Shown in pieces: positions 45,101 to 54,614 of a stretch of 64,000 nt of DNA (the first letter of the stretch is position 1; each line of letters opens with the position of its first letter). The stretch comes from Plasmodiophora brassicae (lineage: Eukaryota > Endomyxa > Phytomyxea > Plasmodiophorida > Plasmodiophoridae): NCBI GenBank assembly GCA_039704465.1, contig JASFAU010000011.1, positions 1,178,001-1,242,000 on the forward strand. The letters are read 5' to 3'. A program made the translations under genes and the position numbers. The notes beneath the pieces are model-generated. The model searched no databases. It was not told the origin of the DNA and saw only the letters and a program-made list of their open reading frames with translations.

Positions 45101-47097
45101 TTCGTTAGGTGGCTGATAGCCTGCGAAAACGTGGTGAAGACCCTGTACATTGGAAGATTTTCCGCCGGGATTATTTTCTTCGGCGTGTTCGTCGGCGAAT
45201 ACCTGTGCCAAGTGTTCTCCGGGCAAGGATCCTCGCAGTGTGCGACTATTTCTCAAAGCTACTGGATCACAACGGTACGTCTTCGTGTGCACCACATTAT
45301 TTGCACCTTACCCCATTTTCAGGCGTTCCGTTGTTCGACGAAAAATGCCACAAAGATTTAGAGAATCTTCTAGAGCATATTGATAAGGGTTGCTGTAGCG
45401 ACCCTGATGGGGAGGGTTACCCTTTCTATCAAGAAATCGGAGTCGACAAGGATGGACTTGTGATATACCGGTGCTCACGCGGGACGAATTGCTGTGAAAG
45501 CAATCATCGAGTTCTTAAAAAGAAATTCGGGTCGATGAATGCAGGTATTGCGCTGACTGAAGCACTAATGCTACAGCATGTACTACGGACGAACATACGT
45601 GCGGCAGAGAAGAATAGGCCTGGTCATTATATTATCGGGCATTTCAAGCCCTGGCTCGTATGTCGGTCCACTCGTTATTGCCATGCCCATGCTCATCAGC
45701 GCTCCTAGGTCGACTTGATAAATTTCTTCGGGAAGAGGGTATGGGGGACGGAACCTCGACCTGAGGTGCCCTCTTCCTTGGATTGGCAATGGGACAAATT
45801 GCTGCCGCATTCATCGTTATTTCACTTTGGTGGGCAAATTGAGCAAGCCAAGAGGTTCGTTCATTGATTTTCTTCTCATCTATGTAGTTAACGCTACCGT
45901 TAGGGGATCTCCACATCGTGCTTTGTCGGGCGATAAGAAATACCTTGCGTTTTGCCAAGGTGCCCGCCTTCCCTACCTTCCTCTTCACACAGAACAGGAG
46001 AAGCAACTCTACGTCTCTGTCCTGTCGAATTATGTTCGCAATCACGGCGGCAGCTCAATTGATTTCGATATGCTGGCTGATACCTGGAATTATACCGTTC
46101 TTCAAGTCTGGGATCACTACGACAGTAGTGCCGCAACCGACAAGAGTGACCGGGAGCAGGGAAGAATTGACCAGTCGTCGACATTGCATGAAACAGATTG
46201 CGACCGGGATTGGGCGCACCCAAACGTGTTTATGAAGTTTGCAGTTCATATGAAACGGTATGCAAACGGCAGTCATCGCAGATTCGAATATGTAATCTTA
46301 TCGGGTGCATGCAGATATCACGACGAGCTCGCAGGCAAAGTGGATGACCGTCATATTCGGCGCGGTTCTGCAGAACAAACTCGAGCGCTCATGAATATCC
46401 TTTGGGTCGACTGTACCGCAAACATGTCGAATGATCGTCAAAGGCATGGCGCCGCAGTACCTGAAATCTCTCTTGAGCACCTCGTGCGCACTGTATAATC
46501 GGATGTGTTACCATCTACTTATTGTTCGTCCCGTAGGGACCGGAGTCCTCGTGCCACGACATATCCGTTGATCAGCCGGCGTCAATTACTGCATCCCTTC
46601 CAGCGCAGCCCGAGCAAGTAACCGATCCAACGATCGGGCTGCCTGATGATTGTGACGTTACAACGAATCCGGCTGGCGTCGATCCTGACGCAGAAAGCAA
46701 TCTCCCGGTTTGCCATTGTTATGTCTCACAATGTGTAATTATTATCTGACTGTAGTTTCTACTGTAACAGAGAGTTAGCGTCCTCCCAGGACTAGCGCTA
46801 TTGCCGTCGCCAGCTCTCGACCAACGGGAAGTTGTTGCTGGCGAAACACGGAAACGGCGTCGTGCGAAAGTGTCTGCGGATCAAAGACGCTGCCGATCAG
46901 TCAAGCAGTGGTATCGAACGGACGAAGCCGATGACGACGAGGATCTCCTATGTGGGAAGATGGGCTGTCCGGGCGTCCATAACCGTCGACATTGCGCAAA
47001 TGACGATCCGTCCTCTTGGATTACCAGAAAATCGGATAAGGCATTGCGGTATCTCAAAGACACTGAAACGCGGGCCAAACGAAAGCAGCTGCTGTAA
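36107..47097 (+). CDS. DDE-type transposase with embedded DEDDy 3'-5' exonuclease, interrupted by gypsy insertion
   Basis: I infer 18 exons, all phases consistent: 36107-36225, 36286-36694, 36850-36930, 36985-37011 continuing at 42353-42425 after the insertion, 42479-42662, 42714-43290, 43346-43549, 43602-44204, 44259-44519, 44577-44706, 44753-44845, 44898-45058, 45109-45274, 45323-45657, 45709-45829, 45888-46492, 46537-46707, 46771-47097; about 1,550 residues. Order: a poorly known N-terminal region, a zinc-ribbon block of DUF6729 type (CPHC... CEQC), a first Asp (AYDFSHKVPRMM), a second Asp (VVFTDKCCED), then the exonuclease (GVDCEWTS; VIKAGRSIGIDKKYL; VEYAALDAY), then the block RCSRGTNCCESNH with the proposed Glu, and a basic C terminus. 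Exons 1-2 and the 155-bp intron after exon 2 are least certain. Confidence 0.8.
37012..37208 (-). repeat. 3' LTR
   Basis: 197 bp, identical to 42151-42347. Confidence 0.96.
37218..40625 (-). CDS. Gypsy Pol: reverse transcriptase, RNase H, integrase, chromodomain
   Basis: An intact 1,135-residue frame. Order seen: a linker; reverse transcriptase with HLTVDINEAV and the catalytic LLWIDDILGY (Trp in place of the usual Tyr/Phe of YxDD); RNase H with FPDASDRFW, TIEKEAYAIIEGC and IFTDHRNL; an integrase zinc finger (H...H...CLHC); the integrase core with IHYDFLF, HVSDRGTHFKNA and YTPWANGTVEVVNKR (D, D, E); and a chromodomain at the end (LLINWIGFDATDNSWEPYS), which in this group steers insertion toward chromatin marks. 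The listed start is the first ATG; the frame is open further upstream and overlaps the protease frame, so Pol is probably made by frameshift. The stop lies 9 bp from the LTR. Confidence 0.95.
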   Translation of the reverse strand: MGINPATQLKEMLIEANGPIIIEADPTPERHAPGGQGITMRAVRHPEVSGTTRDHEPQLDTNDPGDDYDVEIGEHSDTDVDRAIDRMIQRATDSGFPNDQVPRLRTTVNRHKDIWRTKLGRDPPAKVSPLKLHFKADARPVRCRTRRYTLEHQKFMDDHVGTLAENDFVYRNPHSRYASPCLVVDKKDTEVRGHRLTVDINEAVNKQTERIAWPMPHIDIILTYLRSATIFMLFDAFKGYWQFPLHPDSQEACSFMTHIATFTPRRIIQGIADCVFAFQAGMQQVLGKLLYICALLWIDDILGYVSGFGAYMDTLESLLNAFDEFGVKLNPDRCQLYLTSVTWCGRVISADGVSFDRSYLNALHDLSTPITAADLQQFLSGLNWVRSVIPQFAAHVHPLQDLLLSASRSVSSLKKSHLRRVRLADIGWTTDHLTSFNSLKHRLSEAMTLAHTKDEWIMCLFPDASDRFWSVFLSQIPPEDIDLPYGEQHHEPLSFISGTFRGSQLKWATIEKEAYAIIEGCYRLRHFISMSKLALRIFTDHRNLVFILNPASVARISRTTGDRLERWRLQIIDLDFHIEHIAGEDNVWADLATRWGVALQPLSSFSPPSFRSIRHMAINLDFDDYKMTDEFIWPSVDEISNAQTDYIRQHDLSAVSDILQLEGDMSLHLSPESGWRTPDNQLWVPSHALQLRIAVISHMGLSGHQPAASTISSIAQLFWWPDLDSFVRAFVDKCLHCLRNKDSMIPRPFGTAMHADKPNKVIHYDFLFLSKPRPGDSHQLRYVLVLKDDATAFVELIPCQFADHSVVAESLLDWFKRFGIVFQHVSDRGTHFKNAVIAELNSRLHCNHHFTTAYTPWANGTVEVVNKRLLFLLKSLLSELNLPFQDWPYVLPLINMTVNHTVRSSVGYAPVTMFTGLPPSTPISIIFNKRIDAVIDVPLTPDRLKEMTTELIDSLEDMHKAVARTRTHLRDLKQRARRRRRNVREINFTTGDYVLVANHGKHSKSEYNWTGPAQIIDTINDWVYRVRDLLTDRISDVHAQRLMFYADAHLNVTSSLKHNIALTGVAYQVNAVEDIRVNSTSGDTELLINWIGFDATDNSWEPYSVMAADVPDIVRAFLERQAEGDPLCSRLLADF
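40646..42107 (-). CDS. Gypsy Gag and protease region in three frames
   Basis: Three overlapping or adjacent open frames: 41835-42107 (start MAGGGRRAPV), 41224-41805 (Gag body, KSIEERVTSFFAKFDELID) and 40646-41311 (zinc knuckle CLICKEQHWVQVC, then protease FEADSGATKTVIS with the DSG active site). The proteins join sensibly only if the frame changes near 41838 (NSAD to YKEDIHPP), near 41310 (Cys-Lys-Leu to Gln-Ala-Glu-Lys) and near 40648 (DDIVL to Pol). Three shifts in an element with identical LTRs suggest programmed shifting at some sites, or base-calling errors. Confidence 0.8.
42151..42347 (-). repeat. 5' LTR
   Basis: 197 bp, identical to 37012-37208; followed outward by the ATATA duplication. 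Confidence 0.96.
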
Positions 47098-47344
47098 ATT
47101 TGTACAGTACATGAATAAATGTTCGAATGCCACGTTCATCGTTTCGAGATATTTGATTGAAGATCGGCTCGACGCGATCCATTGAAATCAGGGTCACAAG
47201 GAGGCGACGTCGCGTTCGCGTGTTACCGACTTCGGACTCTCGTGCTATGACTATGCCATTGGGAGGGCGCGAGAATCGAAACGGCGGCAGCAACCGCGAT
47301 TCAGGGTGAGTGTGGCTTCTTCAGTGGGCGCAGTGCGCGCAGCC

Positions 47345-47368
47345 CAGTCGAACGACAAGTCGAACGAC
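47345..47368 (-). repeat. Right inverted repeat of the large transposon
   Basis: Exact reverse complement of 35981-36004. Confidence 0.85.
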
Positions 47369-47373
47369 ACCTT

Positions 47374-49558
47374 GGGTTCAAACAGGCGGGAGAGATGACC
47401 AATAGGATTGCAGATAGGGACATTTAGAGCCCGGGAGAGCATTGGGGCGCGCAGTCGCAGGGGCCCGCAGACCCAGAGGCCTCCAAAAAATGCTCTGCGC
47501 CTTCCGATGCTGCTTGCGTTTGTGAAGAACTAATAGCTAACATTGTACGTAAGGACACGACAGTAGTAATTGCTGTTCAATCATTGGATTCTCTCCTCTC
47601 CCTCCTTCTCTATCTCTCCTGATTGGACTTTTAGCCAGCCTGTCCATCCCGGGGGGTAAAAAGTTAGCCAATCAATCTGACTGAACGGGGATTCTTGACC
47701 GGGACGGTGGAAACGAGGCATCTTGCCGTCCTCGGTTTAAAATCATCGGCAATGGTTCAGGTTGAGCACGCTTCCCATCCATTGGTGCTGATGGACACAA
47801 CACACACTCGTCAGTCTGGGTCGAATGCCTTGTTGTCAGCCCCAGCCTGTCCCAATCCCGGTCCCAGTCTCCCCGATGGCCCCAGCTACTGAGGCAGAAT
47901 AACAGCAGTCGCAACGGAGACTGCCGTTCGGCGCCGGCTGACGGCAAGGGCTCGTGCAGGGTCGGTGTACACGCGCTTGTTGATGTGGTCTCTTGTATAA
48001 CTCGTTGCGTGCTACCGATCGCGCATGGGAAGACCACCTGCGCCACACTGTTCGCCGCGCCAGACGTCAAATGTTGGCATGTTGCCTCTGCGGACGCCGT
48101 TGAGGTCGTCGGCGACTGAGGATCACACGCGAAGCAAAGTGCCCAACGACAATGACACGTGCTGAAAGGCTCGTTGCGTGCTACCGATCGCGTATAGGAA
48201 GACCACCTGCGTCACACTTCTCGCGGCGCCACCGCGCCCCGCTCGGTGTTCACCTGCCTCCTAACCGTTCCCTGCCGCCTGACGGCAGCATGACATACGC
48301 TTTCTCTTCCTACTTCGACATTGACTGCTTGTACTGGACGGGTCAGGTTGTCGAGATATGCCTCCAGGTTGGCGGCCGGTCGTCGACAGCAGGCAGACGT
48401 TCGCATGTCGAGCGTCTGCAGCTGGCACTGGGCGCCACTGCCGTCCTGGACGTCCTGCAGGATAAGCATCCAACGGGACGTGTTGTGGGCACAATGGGTC
48501 CGAGAACGCGGCGGCCGTTGCCCAGGGCGGCGTATAGTGGTCAAATGGGCATGCGGGCCTGTGCCCATTGTCGGCGGCGACGTCGGCTTAGGTTCAGGCA
48601 GAGTGGGCAAGCACGTCATTGCAGCGACGACCTGCGTCGTGCGACGCTAAGCACAGCGGCATGACGGACGGCTGCGAGGACGACACTTGCAGCGGGCGGG
48701 GCTCGCCACATGGTAGCGCTTTTTAGACTTCGGACCAGTCCTCGGTCTAATGACCGACCATTAGGAGCAAACTGTGCATAGCACAGAGGACGAATTGCGT
48801 TGCGTTCCCGAACGGATAAACCAATCCAGTGGTGTACGTGGCCTCTTCAAGCTCGGTTTGCTGATCTTCGGATACGCCTTCATTGGAGAAACTGCCGGGC
48901 GTCGGTTCCATGCGTCGCAAGGTGTCCGAATCCGTTTTTAAGAGAGACTCTAAATTGTACACGCAGGGGATCCAATTCGGCAGATGGTTGCAGGCAGTCC
49001 AACCCGGCAGGACGCGGCAGGGGATCCGGCTCAGAACGCATCGGCTGGCAACCCAATTGGGTACGCGCCGCCAGGCAATCCAGATCGGCAGCCACCGGCT
49101 GGCAGCCCAGTTCGGCGGCCACCGGCAACTGCCTCCGCGAAGGTAAAGGAGAACTACTCGCCGCTGGATCGCGACGACTGCCTTCTGTTTACGAACAAGG
49201 CAGTCGTTCCAGCGACCTTCCTGGCTTCGCCATCTCAGTCGGCGACGGCGACCGCGCGCTACATACATACGGCAGGTAATCGGTCGGGGACCGGCCGGAA
49301 CGTGTCCTGTTCCTGCTGTACACGAACCAGGCTGATACAGACTCATTACGGTACACAATGTATCTCACATCTACCGTAGGTAACATTGCAGAGGACGACA
49401 CACCGACTCTGCGGTACGCCCTCGCAGCCACGCCACGACCTGCGCCACGGTATAGCAGTGTTACCGGCCTGCGGCAAAACATGCCGCAAAACACGCCGCT
49501 CCGGAGCGCGGGGAGGCTCCCGTTGCCCTGTCTGTTCTTCCCGCACGTGATCGCGAAT
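47374..49558. other. Repeat-bearing stretch without a supported gene
   Basis: Contains a pyrimidine-rich tract (47590-47620), a 61-bp direct repeat (48001-48061 and 48170-48230) and degenerate short tandem repeats at 48960-49140 (GGCAACCC/GGCAGCCA units). A minus-strand stretch at 48780-48960 (ELEEATYTTGLVYPFGNATQ) looks protein-like and could be the last exon of something, but I cannot link it. Confidence 0.4.
48001..48230 (+). repeat. 61-bp direct repeat, two copies
   Basis: CTCGTTGCGTGCTACCGATC starts both copies (48001 and 48170); they differ at about 7 positions and are 169 bp apart. Confidence 0.8.
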
Positions 49559-50449
49559 TTATTTGGCTGGATGCATATCGTTCCAGTTGCTAACAGCGAA
49601 GCGGACGCCGGCTCGGATGGTGTTCCACTCGGCGAACGCAATGTCGATGAGCTCCTCGGTGACGTAGTCGATAAACGAGGGGCGGTCGACGACGGCCGTC
49701 GGGAGTTCCTGTCGCAGCAGCGACTCGAACGCGCTTCGATCTGTCTCCAGGAGCTGTACATCGGGGTGCCGCGCCGTGTGCTCAGAAACGACACGCATTG
49801 AGATTTCGCTGGCCAGGTCAGGTTCGACGACGACGTTGACTTTGGACGGGGGTGCGACCACGAATTCACTCGGATGCAACTTGACGAAGGCGCTGCGTTC
49901 CAACTCGCCCCGGTGCAGGGCGTCCAGAATGACTGTGGCCAGGGATAATGCCAGCGACCCCGTCCATATGACGCAGGATGCCGCCGTGGACACGCTTCGT
50001 TCGCTGCAGATCGCGATCGCGACCGCACTGGAAATAAGGAGGACATGGATCACAGATTGCGACTTGGCGGCCCGACGACCGGGCACGAGGTTTGATACGA
50101 CCCAGAACGCAGCTGATGAAAGTATAACCAGGAGTATGGCCTGTACGGCAACGACAGGGCCGATCGATGCCGCGTTCGAACCGTACAGGGCGTTAAGAAG
50201 GACCTGGAGCATGGTCGGTATGGTTACGATCATGGATGCCCAATGTGAAACGCCCTGGACTCGGCGCAGTTGGAGCTGATCCGGCAGCGTACGAACTAGC
50301 ATGAGTCCACATTGCACGACCAGGGCGCCGGCAACGATCCAGGAGAACGGCGACGCAGGGAACGACTGCACCAGAGCCGACGGGCGCCAGTCATGATCTC
50401 TAGCGAACGCCAGCAACGCGTCTGGAAGCTGCGGGTTCCGTTCTGACAT
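49559..50449 (-). CDS. PQ-loop-like membrane protein
   Basis: About 296 residues, single exon. The first half has five or so hydrophobic helices; the first loop region, LVRTLPDQLQLRRVQGVS, fits the PQ-loop pattern (Pro-x-Gln ... Ser, here PDQ) and is followed by helix-dense sequence as in small PQ-loop transporters of the lysosome or vacuole. The second half (from VKLHPSEFVV) is soluble, of unknown fold, ending NWNDMHPAK. The next gene on the same strand is cystinosin, also a PQ-loop protein. The start at 50449 (MSERNPQ) is preferred over the upstream MVRQGSF. Confidence 0.55.
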   Translation of the reverse strand: MSERNPQLPDALLAFARDHDWRPSALVQSFPASPFSWIVAGALVVQCGLMLVRTLPDQLQLRRVQGVSHWASMIVTIPTMLQVLLNALYGSNAASIGPVVAVQAILLVILSSAAFWVVSNLVPGRRAAKSQSVIHVLLISSAVAIAICSERSVSTAASCVIWTGSLALSLATVILDALHRGELERSAFVKLHPSEFVVAPPSKVNVVVEPDLASEISMRVVSEHTARHPDVQLLETDRSAFESLLRQELPTAVVDRPSFIDYVTEELIDIAFAEWNTIRAGVRFAVSNWNDMHPAK

Positions 50450-50473
50450 TGGGAACGAGCCCTGCCGCACCAA

Positions 50474-50804
50474 ACGCTCGCTGCTGAACTAAGGGCACGC
50501 GCGCGCGTCCGACGTTGAATGCTAATCAGGCACGCGCTCGCCAGCTGCCATTCCGGTAGGTCAGGTGCACTCGCCAGACGCACAAGCCGCCCAACGCAGA
50601 AACGGGAACGTGCGCGGCTGCAGGTCAACCGAAGTGCGCGACTTGGTGGGGCCGAGCGCTCAGCTCGCCCCGTCATTGCACACGTCGTCTTGTTCCACGG
50701 TCACGACCTGTATGCAGGTAGACGGGTTGGAGGTTGCGGCACACGGGCAAGCTATGAATCTGCAATCCAGAGGGGTATTCCTATAGGGCCAACTTGTACG
50801 TTAG
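50474..50804. other. Intergenic gap
   Basis: No gene seen between the PQ-loop gene start and the cystinosin stop. Confidence 0.4.
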
Positions 50805-51775
50805 TCAGATGGCGACCGGGAGGTCGCCCGAGGGTCGCGTATGGAGTAACGGGGCATGCTCGTCGCCGGGAAGGCCTCGGTAGAGGACGTAGTGCTGGAC
50901 AATGAATACGATGTCGAACGAGATGGAGAGTAGCGCAAGCAGCAGTTTCGGGACGTTGCCGGTGAAGACATCGGCCGTGCCTTGGATGACGGCGTCAAGC
51001 GCCTGCTGCGCCAGTGACATCAGCCCGCCGAGAAGGTCCAGCAGGATGTTGCCGATCGACCAGCCCACCGTGCTACGTCGACTGGCATTATGCACCGCTT
51101 GCGGAACGTATTTCAGTGCTGTTACGAGTGCGAAGTGCACACCACACACACAGAGACAGTTAGCACGCGGGTGCAGCAGACACATGGACGACGTCGTTAT
51201 CGTACTGGTGATAAATATCTTTGCCGAGCCGAGGTATGTCACGACCGAGAAACGGTACGATGGCGAATCGGACGCGATCCAGGGTATGAGGCGGGTGGCG
51301 GCCAGCGCCACACACAGCCCTGCGAGCGTCCACAACGCAGCCAGGACGTATGTGTGAAGCCAGGCCAGCGGGGGCGCTGGCCGGTACGATAGGGCCCGGG
51401 CGCCCCCGTACGCAACGTATTGCGCCATGGTGACCGCTGTGATCACCAGGGCGTGCACCGCGAACGCGATATCGTTCGGGTCCACCGACACCGCCGCCCC
51501 ATCCCGTTTCTGTACCGCGTACGTGGCGGTGACGAAGATGGCGTAGAACAGGAACCCGGTGAAATTGTACGCCAGGAAGTGTGGCGACAGGCCGGTCAGC
51601 GGCGTGCGATGCAGACGGTAATTGACGACGACTTGCTGGTAGAAACTCAGCGACCTGGGCGTTGGTTAGGCACGCAACCGAGTCGCGGGGCGTGTGCGGC
51701 GGCGTACCAGGCGAGGAAGTACCCCCAGCCGAGCGCTCTGCTCGCCAGGACCAGATGGCGCGGAGCGATCCCCAT
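50805..51775 (-). CDS. CTNS: Cystinosin (lysosomal cystine/H+ symporter)
   Basis: Exons 51708-51775, 51206-51654 and 50805-51118 give 276 residues with seven helices. Exports cystine from lysosome or vacuole with protons. Both PQ-loop regions fit cystinosin: GWGYFLAW is spliced to SLSFYQQVVVNYRLHRT, and FITT is spliced to LKYVPQAVHNASRRSTVGWS with IGNILLDLLGGLMSL. The aspartate region VDPNDIAFAVHAL and the end SISFDIVFIVQHYVLYRGL are typical. The large lumenal N-terminal domain of animal cystinosin is absent, as in fungal and plant forms. The 87-bp second intron keeps frame only with donor GTACGA and acceptor AACAG and contains a CTAAC branch site. Confidence 0.93.
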
Positions 51776-51938
51776 GACCGACCGACGGTCGACTGCGCGC
51801 CGCTGCGCCAAACAGAGCACGTCCGATCGAATGCAATACGGGCCCGCCGACCTCGGGGGGAGCAGCCCTGTAGTACGTCTATAGGTCATAGCGCGGCGCG
51901 GGTGCCGATCGGCCTTTGGCGAGCGACACGCGCAGCGA

Positions 51939-53478
51939 ATGGCAATGCTGGGCACGACGAGCCACGCGGCGGACATCGGCCGCGATCGCAAGGTGGTCAC
52001 CGGCGAGGGCCAGCAGGCCGCCGCCCAGGCGTCGGCGCCGTCCACCGTCGTCATCGACGCGTCCAAGAACGAGCTGTTCACGCCGGCGTCCGGCCTGAAG
52101 GGGTTCGTTCGCAAGCTGAAGCAGCGCCACGCCGTCGCAACGTAACCTGGAGGGCGTGCAACGATTCCTGGCTCACCAGTGACGGGTACGGGACAGGAAT
52201 TCGGGGGAGATCACCGAGGACCTGCTGGCGACGGCGTCGCTCGTGGTGTTCGCGGGGCCCCGCGAGCCCTTGTCTGCCAGCGAGCGCGACGCGCTGTCGT
52301 CGTACCTGGAGAAATCGTCGGGCAGCGTCCTCCTGCTCGGGTTCGACGCGTCCGACGCCGCCGGCCAGCGCAACGGGCCGTTCAACGAGTTCCTGGAGCG
52401 GTTCGGCATGCACCTGAACGCGGACTCGGTCGCCCGCCACGTCTTCCAGCGGTACTTCCACCCGAAGCAGGTGCTGATCCACGACCCCGCCCTGAGCGGG
52501 CAGCTCGCGAAGCTCGCCGGCGGTGGGGCGCACGACACCCGCGTCGTCGACCTGCACGACCTGGACCCGTCGTCGTTTAACATCACGTCGGTGCGCGTCC
52601 GCGCGCCGGCAGCGCGTCACTGACCTGGCGCGCGTCGCAGGGACGGGTTCCCGATCGTGTACCCGTTCGGGTGCACGATCGACGTGGAGAGGCCCGCCGT
52701 CCCGCTCCTGCAGAGCGGATCGCTGTCGTTCCCGGCGAACCGCCCGATCGGCGCCGCCGTCCGCACGTCGTCGGGCGGCACCCTCGTCGCCGTCGGGTCC
52801 TCGCAGGTCTTCGCCGACGACTACGTCGACAAGGAGAACAATGACGCACTGCTGGGCGCCATCCTGAAGCTCCTCCTAGGTAGGGTCGACGCGGGTGAAC
52901 GGTGGACGCCCGATCATCGTCGTTGTGTCGCAGAGCGCTGCGAGGTGCCCGCGCCAGGACGCGACGCCGGCGTCGACCTCGGCGAGCGTGTCGCCTGCCC
53001 GAACACGGCGTCGCTGGCCGACACGCTGCACGGGTGCCTGCAGGAGAGCGACGACCCGCCACAGAACTTCACGGCGCTCTTCGACGACCGCCTGTTCGAC
53101 CTGAACGTCGACCTGATCCCGGAGGCGGTGTCGCTGGGCGTCGCCCTGGACGTGCCGAGCGCGCCGCTGACGCTGATCCCGCCCGAGTTCGAGATCCCGC
53201 AGCCGCGCCTGCAGCCGGCCGCGTTCCCGCCCTGCTTCCGGGAGATGCCGCCGCCGCCCCTGGAGCTGTTCGACCTGGACGACCACTTCGCGACGCGCAA
53301 GATCAGGCTGGCGCAGGCCTGCAACCGGTGCGACGGCGCCGACCTCGACTGGTTCGTCCGCGAGGCCGGCGACGTTTGCGGCGTCGTCCCCGCGCAGCAG
53401 ACGTGGACGCCGACCCAGATCCTGCTGCGCGTCCTGGCCGACATGACCGAGTTCCGCAAGGCGGACCACGCCTTCTGA
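51939..53478 (+). CDS. IFT52: Intraflagellar transport protein 52
   Basis: Exons 51939-52141, 52197-52586, 52641-52879 and 52934-53478 give 458 residues; human IFT52 has 437. Core subunit of the IFT-B complex that builds cilia and flagella. Family blocks: VVIDASKNELFTPASGLKGF, LVVFAGPREPLSASERDAL, NEFLERFGMHLNADSVARHV followed by FQRYFHPKQVLI, VYPFGCTIDVERPAV, GSSQVFADDYVDKENND and the C-terminal FPPCFREMPPPPLELFDLDD. The donor of intron 2 is GTCGGT; only this choice restores the frame before GFPIVYPFG. Its presence shows that the organism makes a flagellum at some stage. The frame 52902-54188 in another phase is a shadow. Confidence 0.95.
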
Positions 53479-53618
53479 GTGATACACTGTCGCTGGCTAA
53501 CGTGTGTGTGTGCGTCATGGTTTGTATGTGGACGGGCGGTGGATATCATAGCAGGGTGGGGTGGGGCGGCGACATGCCCAGGTCTGGACGTCGTCGTCAG
53601 GGGCGCGCGCGTATACGC

Positions 53619-54035
53619 TTATTGTTTGCACAGGGCGAGCATCTCGGCCTCGTCCAGGTCGCTCTCGTCGTTCACCTGCTTGATCTTGTGCAGGCCGGTC
53701 AGCTTCTTCTGGAAGTCCTCCTTGGCGGACGCGTACATCATCTTGTCGCGCGTCTTGGTCGAGTCCGGGCACCAGAACACGAAGACGATCTTGCTGCGCT
53801 GGACGCCCTCCTCCTCGTAGTTGTAGTCGAGGACGGCGAACCGCGGCTCGTTGGCCGCCGACAGCAACTTGACAAAGTTCGCGTACTGGAACGGGGCCTC
53901 GCCCGGCAGCTTCGACTCGATCGTGATCGTGTTGTCCAGGATGGCGTACACGATGTACTTGTACTTCTTGCGCAGTTTCAGCTCGTTGAACAGCGTCATG
54001 CACTCCTCATCGGTCTTCAGGCCGGCGGACACCAT
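53619..54035 (-). CDS. Cofilin/ADF actin-severing protein
   Basis: A 138-residue single exon, the usual ADF/cofilin length. Binds and severs actin filaments. Seen: the N-terminal actin-binding start MVSAGLKTDEECMTLFNELK, the central KYIVYAILDNTITIE, the beta strands RFAVLDYNYEEEGVQRSKIV, the long actin-binding helix (FVFWCPDSTKTRDKMMYASA, KEDFQKKL) and the end LDEAEMLALCKQ. The Ser at position 3 is placed like the regulatory Ser of animal and plant cofilins. The start is the only sensible ATG, 20 nt after a CGTAG that could end a 5'-UTR intron. Confidence 0.96.
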   Translation of the reverse strand: MVSAGLKTDEECMTLFNELKLRKKYKYIVYAILDNTITIESKLPGEAPFQYANFVKLLSAANEPRFAVLDYNYEEEGVQRSKIVFVFWCPDSTKTRDKMMYASAKEDFQKKLTGLHKIKQVNDESDLDEAEMLALCKQ

Positions 54036-54614
54036 GGTGGTCGACTACGCGGATATTCGGACGGGCGACGCGGACCGACAGCGAGCAATTGCAGAGTGAC
54101 CGGCGGCGACGACGACGACCATCCGGCGCACCCGGGCGGGGGGGCGGACGCGCGCCGCGCGGCCTCCCACCCCGCTCCCCGTTTTTAGGACCAGCCCATG
54201 CCTAGAAATAGCACGACGCCCGACGTATATTTTTGGGATCGGCTGTCTGCGCGCGGTTGGTCGCATCTCTGTTCGTCTGGCCGCGGCCGCGCCACGTTCG
54301 ACCTGCATTCGGCACGCCGGTATCAGCGCGAGAGGGCGTTCAGGGTCGCCGCCCGCCACGCTCCCGGTAATACATATCTGAGGGGCAGCACACGCGACCT
54401 GGTATCCGAAGAATCGTAGACACAGACGGGAGCCGGCGCCGATGTCGCTCTGGCACGATGGCCCGGTCAATGTGCGTGTTGTGTGTGTGTGTGTGTGTGC
54501 CCTGGTGGTTGGCGCGCCTTGCCCTCGACCTGTTCCCCGCAGTTGATCGTATTGGCGGCGGACGAGAGCTGCAGCGTCGGAGTATTGCGCGCGCGTGTGC
54601 GCCGCGTGGAGGCG
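54036..54614. promoter_or_regulatory. Shared upstream region of divergent cofilin and transportin genes
   Basis: 579 bp between divergent starts with no gene. It contains a (GT)n run at 54479-54500 and a GC-rich G/C block at 54125-54180. Confidence 0.4.

Larger units (their letters stand above)
35976..47373 (+). mobile_element. Large DNA transposon (about 6 kb) split by a nested gypsy element
   Basis: A 24-bp sequence made of two copies of GTCGTTCGACT lies at 35981-36004 and, exactly reverse-complemented, at 47345-47368. Between them is one long multi-exon gene for a DDE-type transposase that ends 247 bp inside the right repeat. Removing the gypsy insertion (37012-42347 plus one ATATA copy) leaves about 6.05 kb. 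The outer limits and target-site duplication could not be fixed: sequences beyond the 24-mers match only partly. Confidence 0.75.

Noticed and set aside
48152..48664. Plus-strand 170-residue frame
   Set aside because: Overlaps a direct repeat, shows no domain and is Arg-rich.
52902..54188. Plus-strand 428-residue frame
   Set aside because: Out-of-frame shadow of IFT52 that also runs antisense through cofilin.
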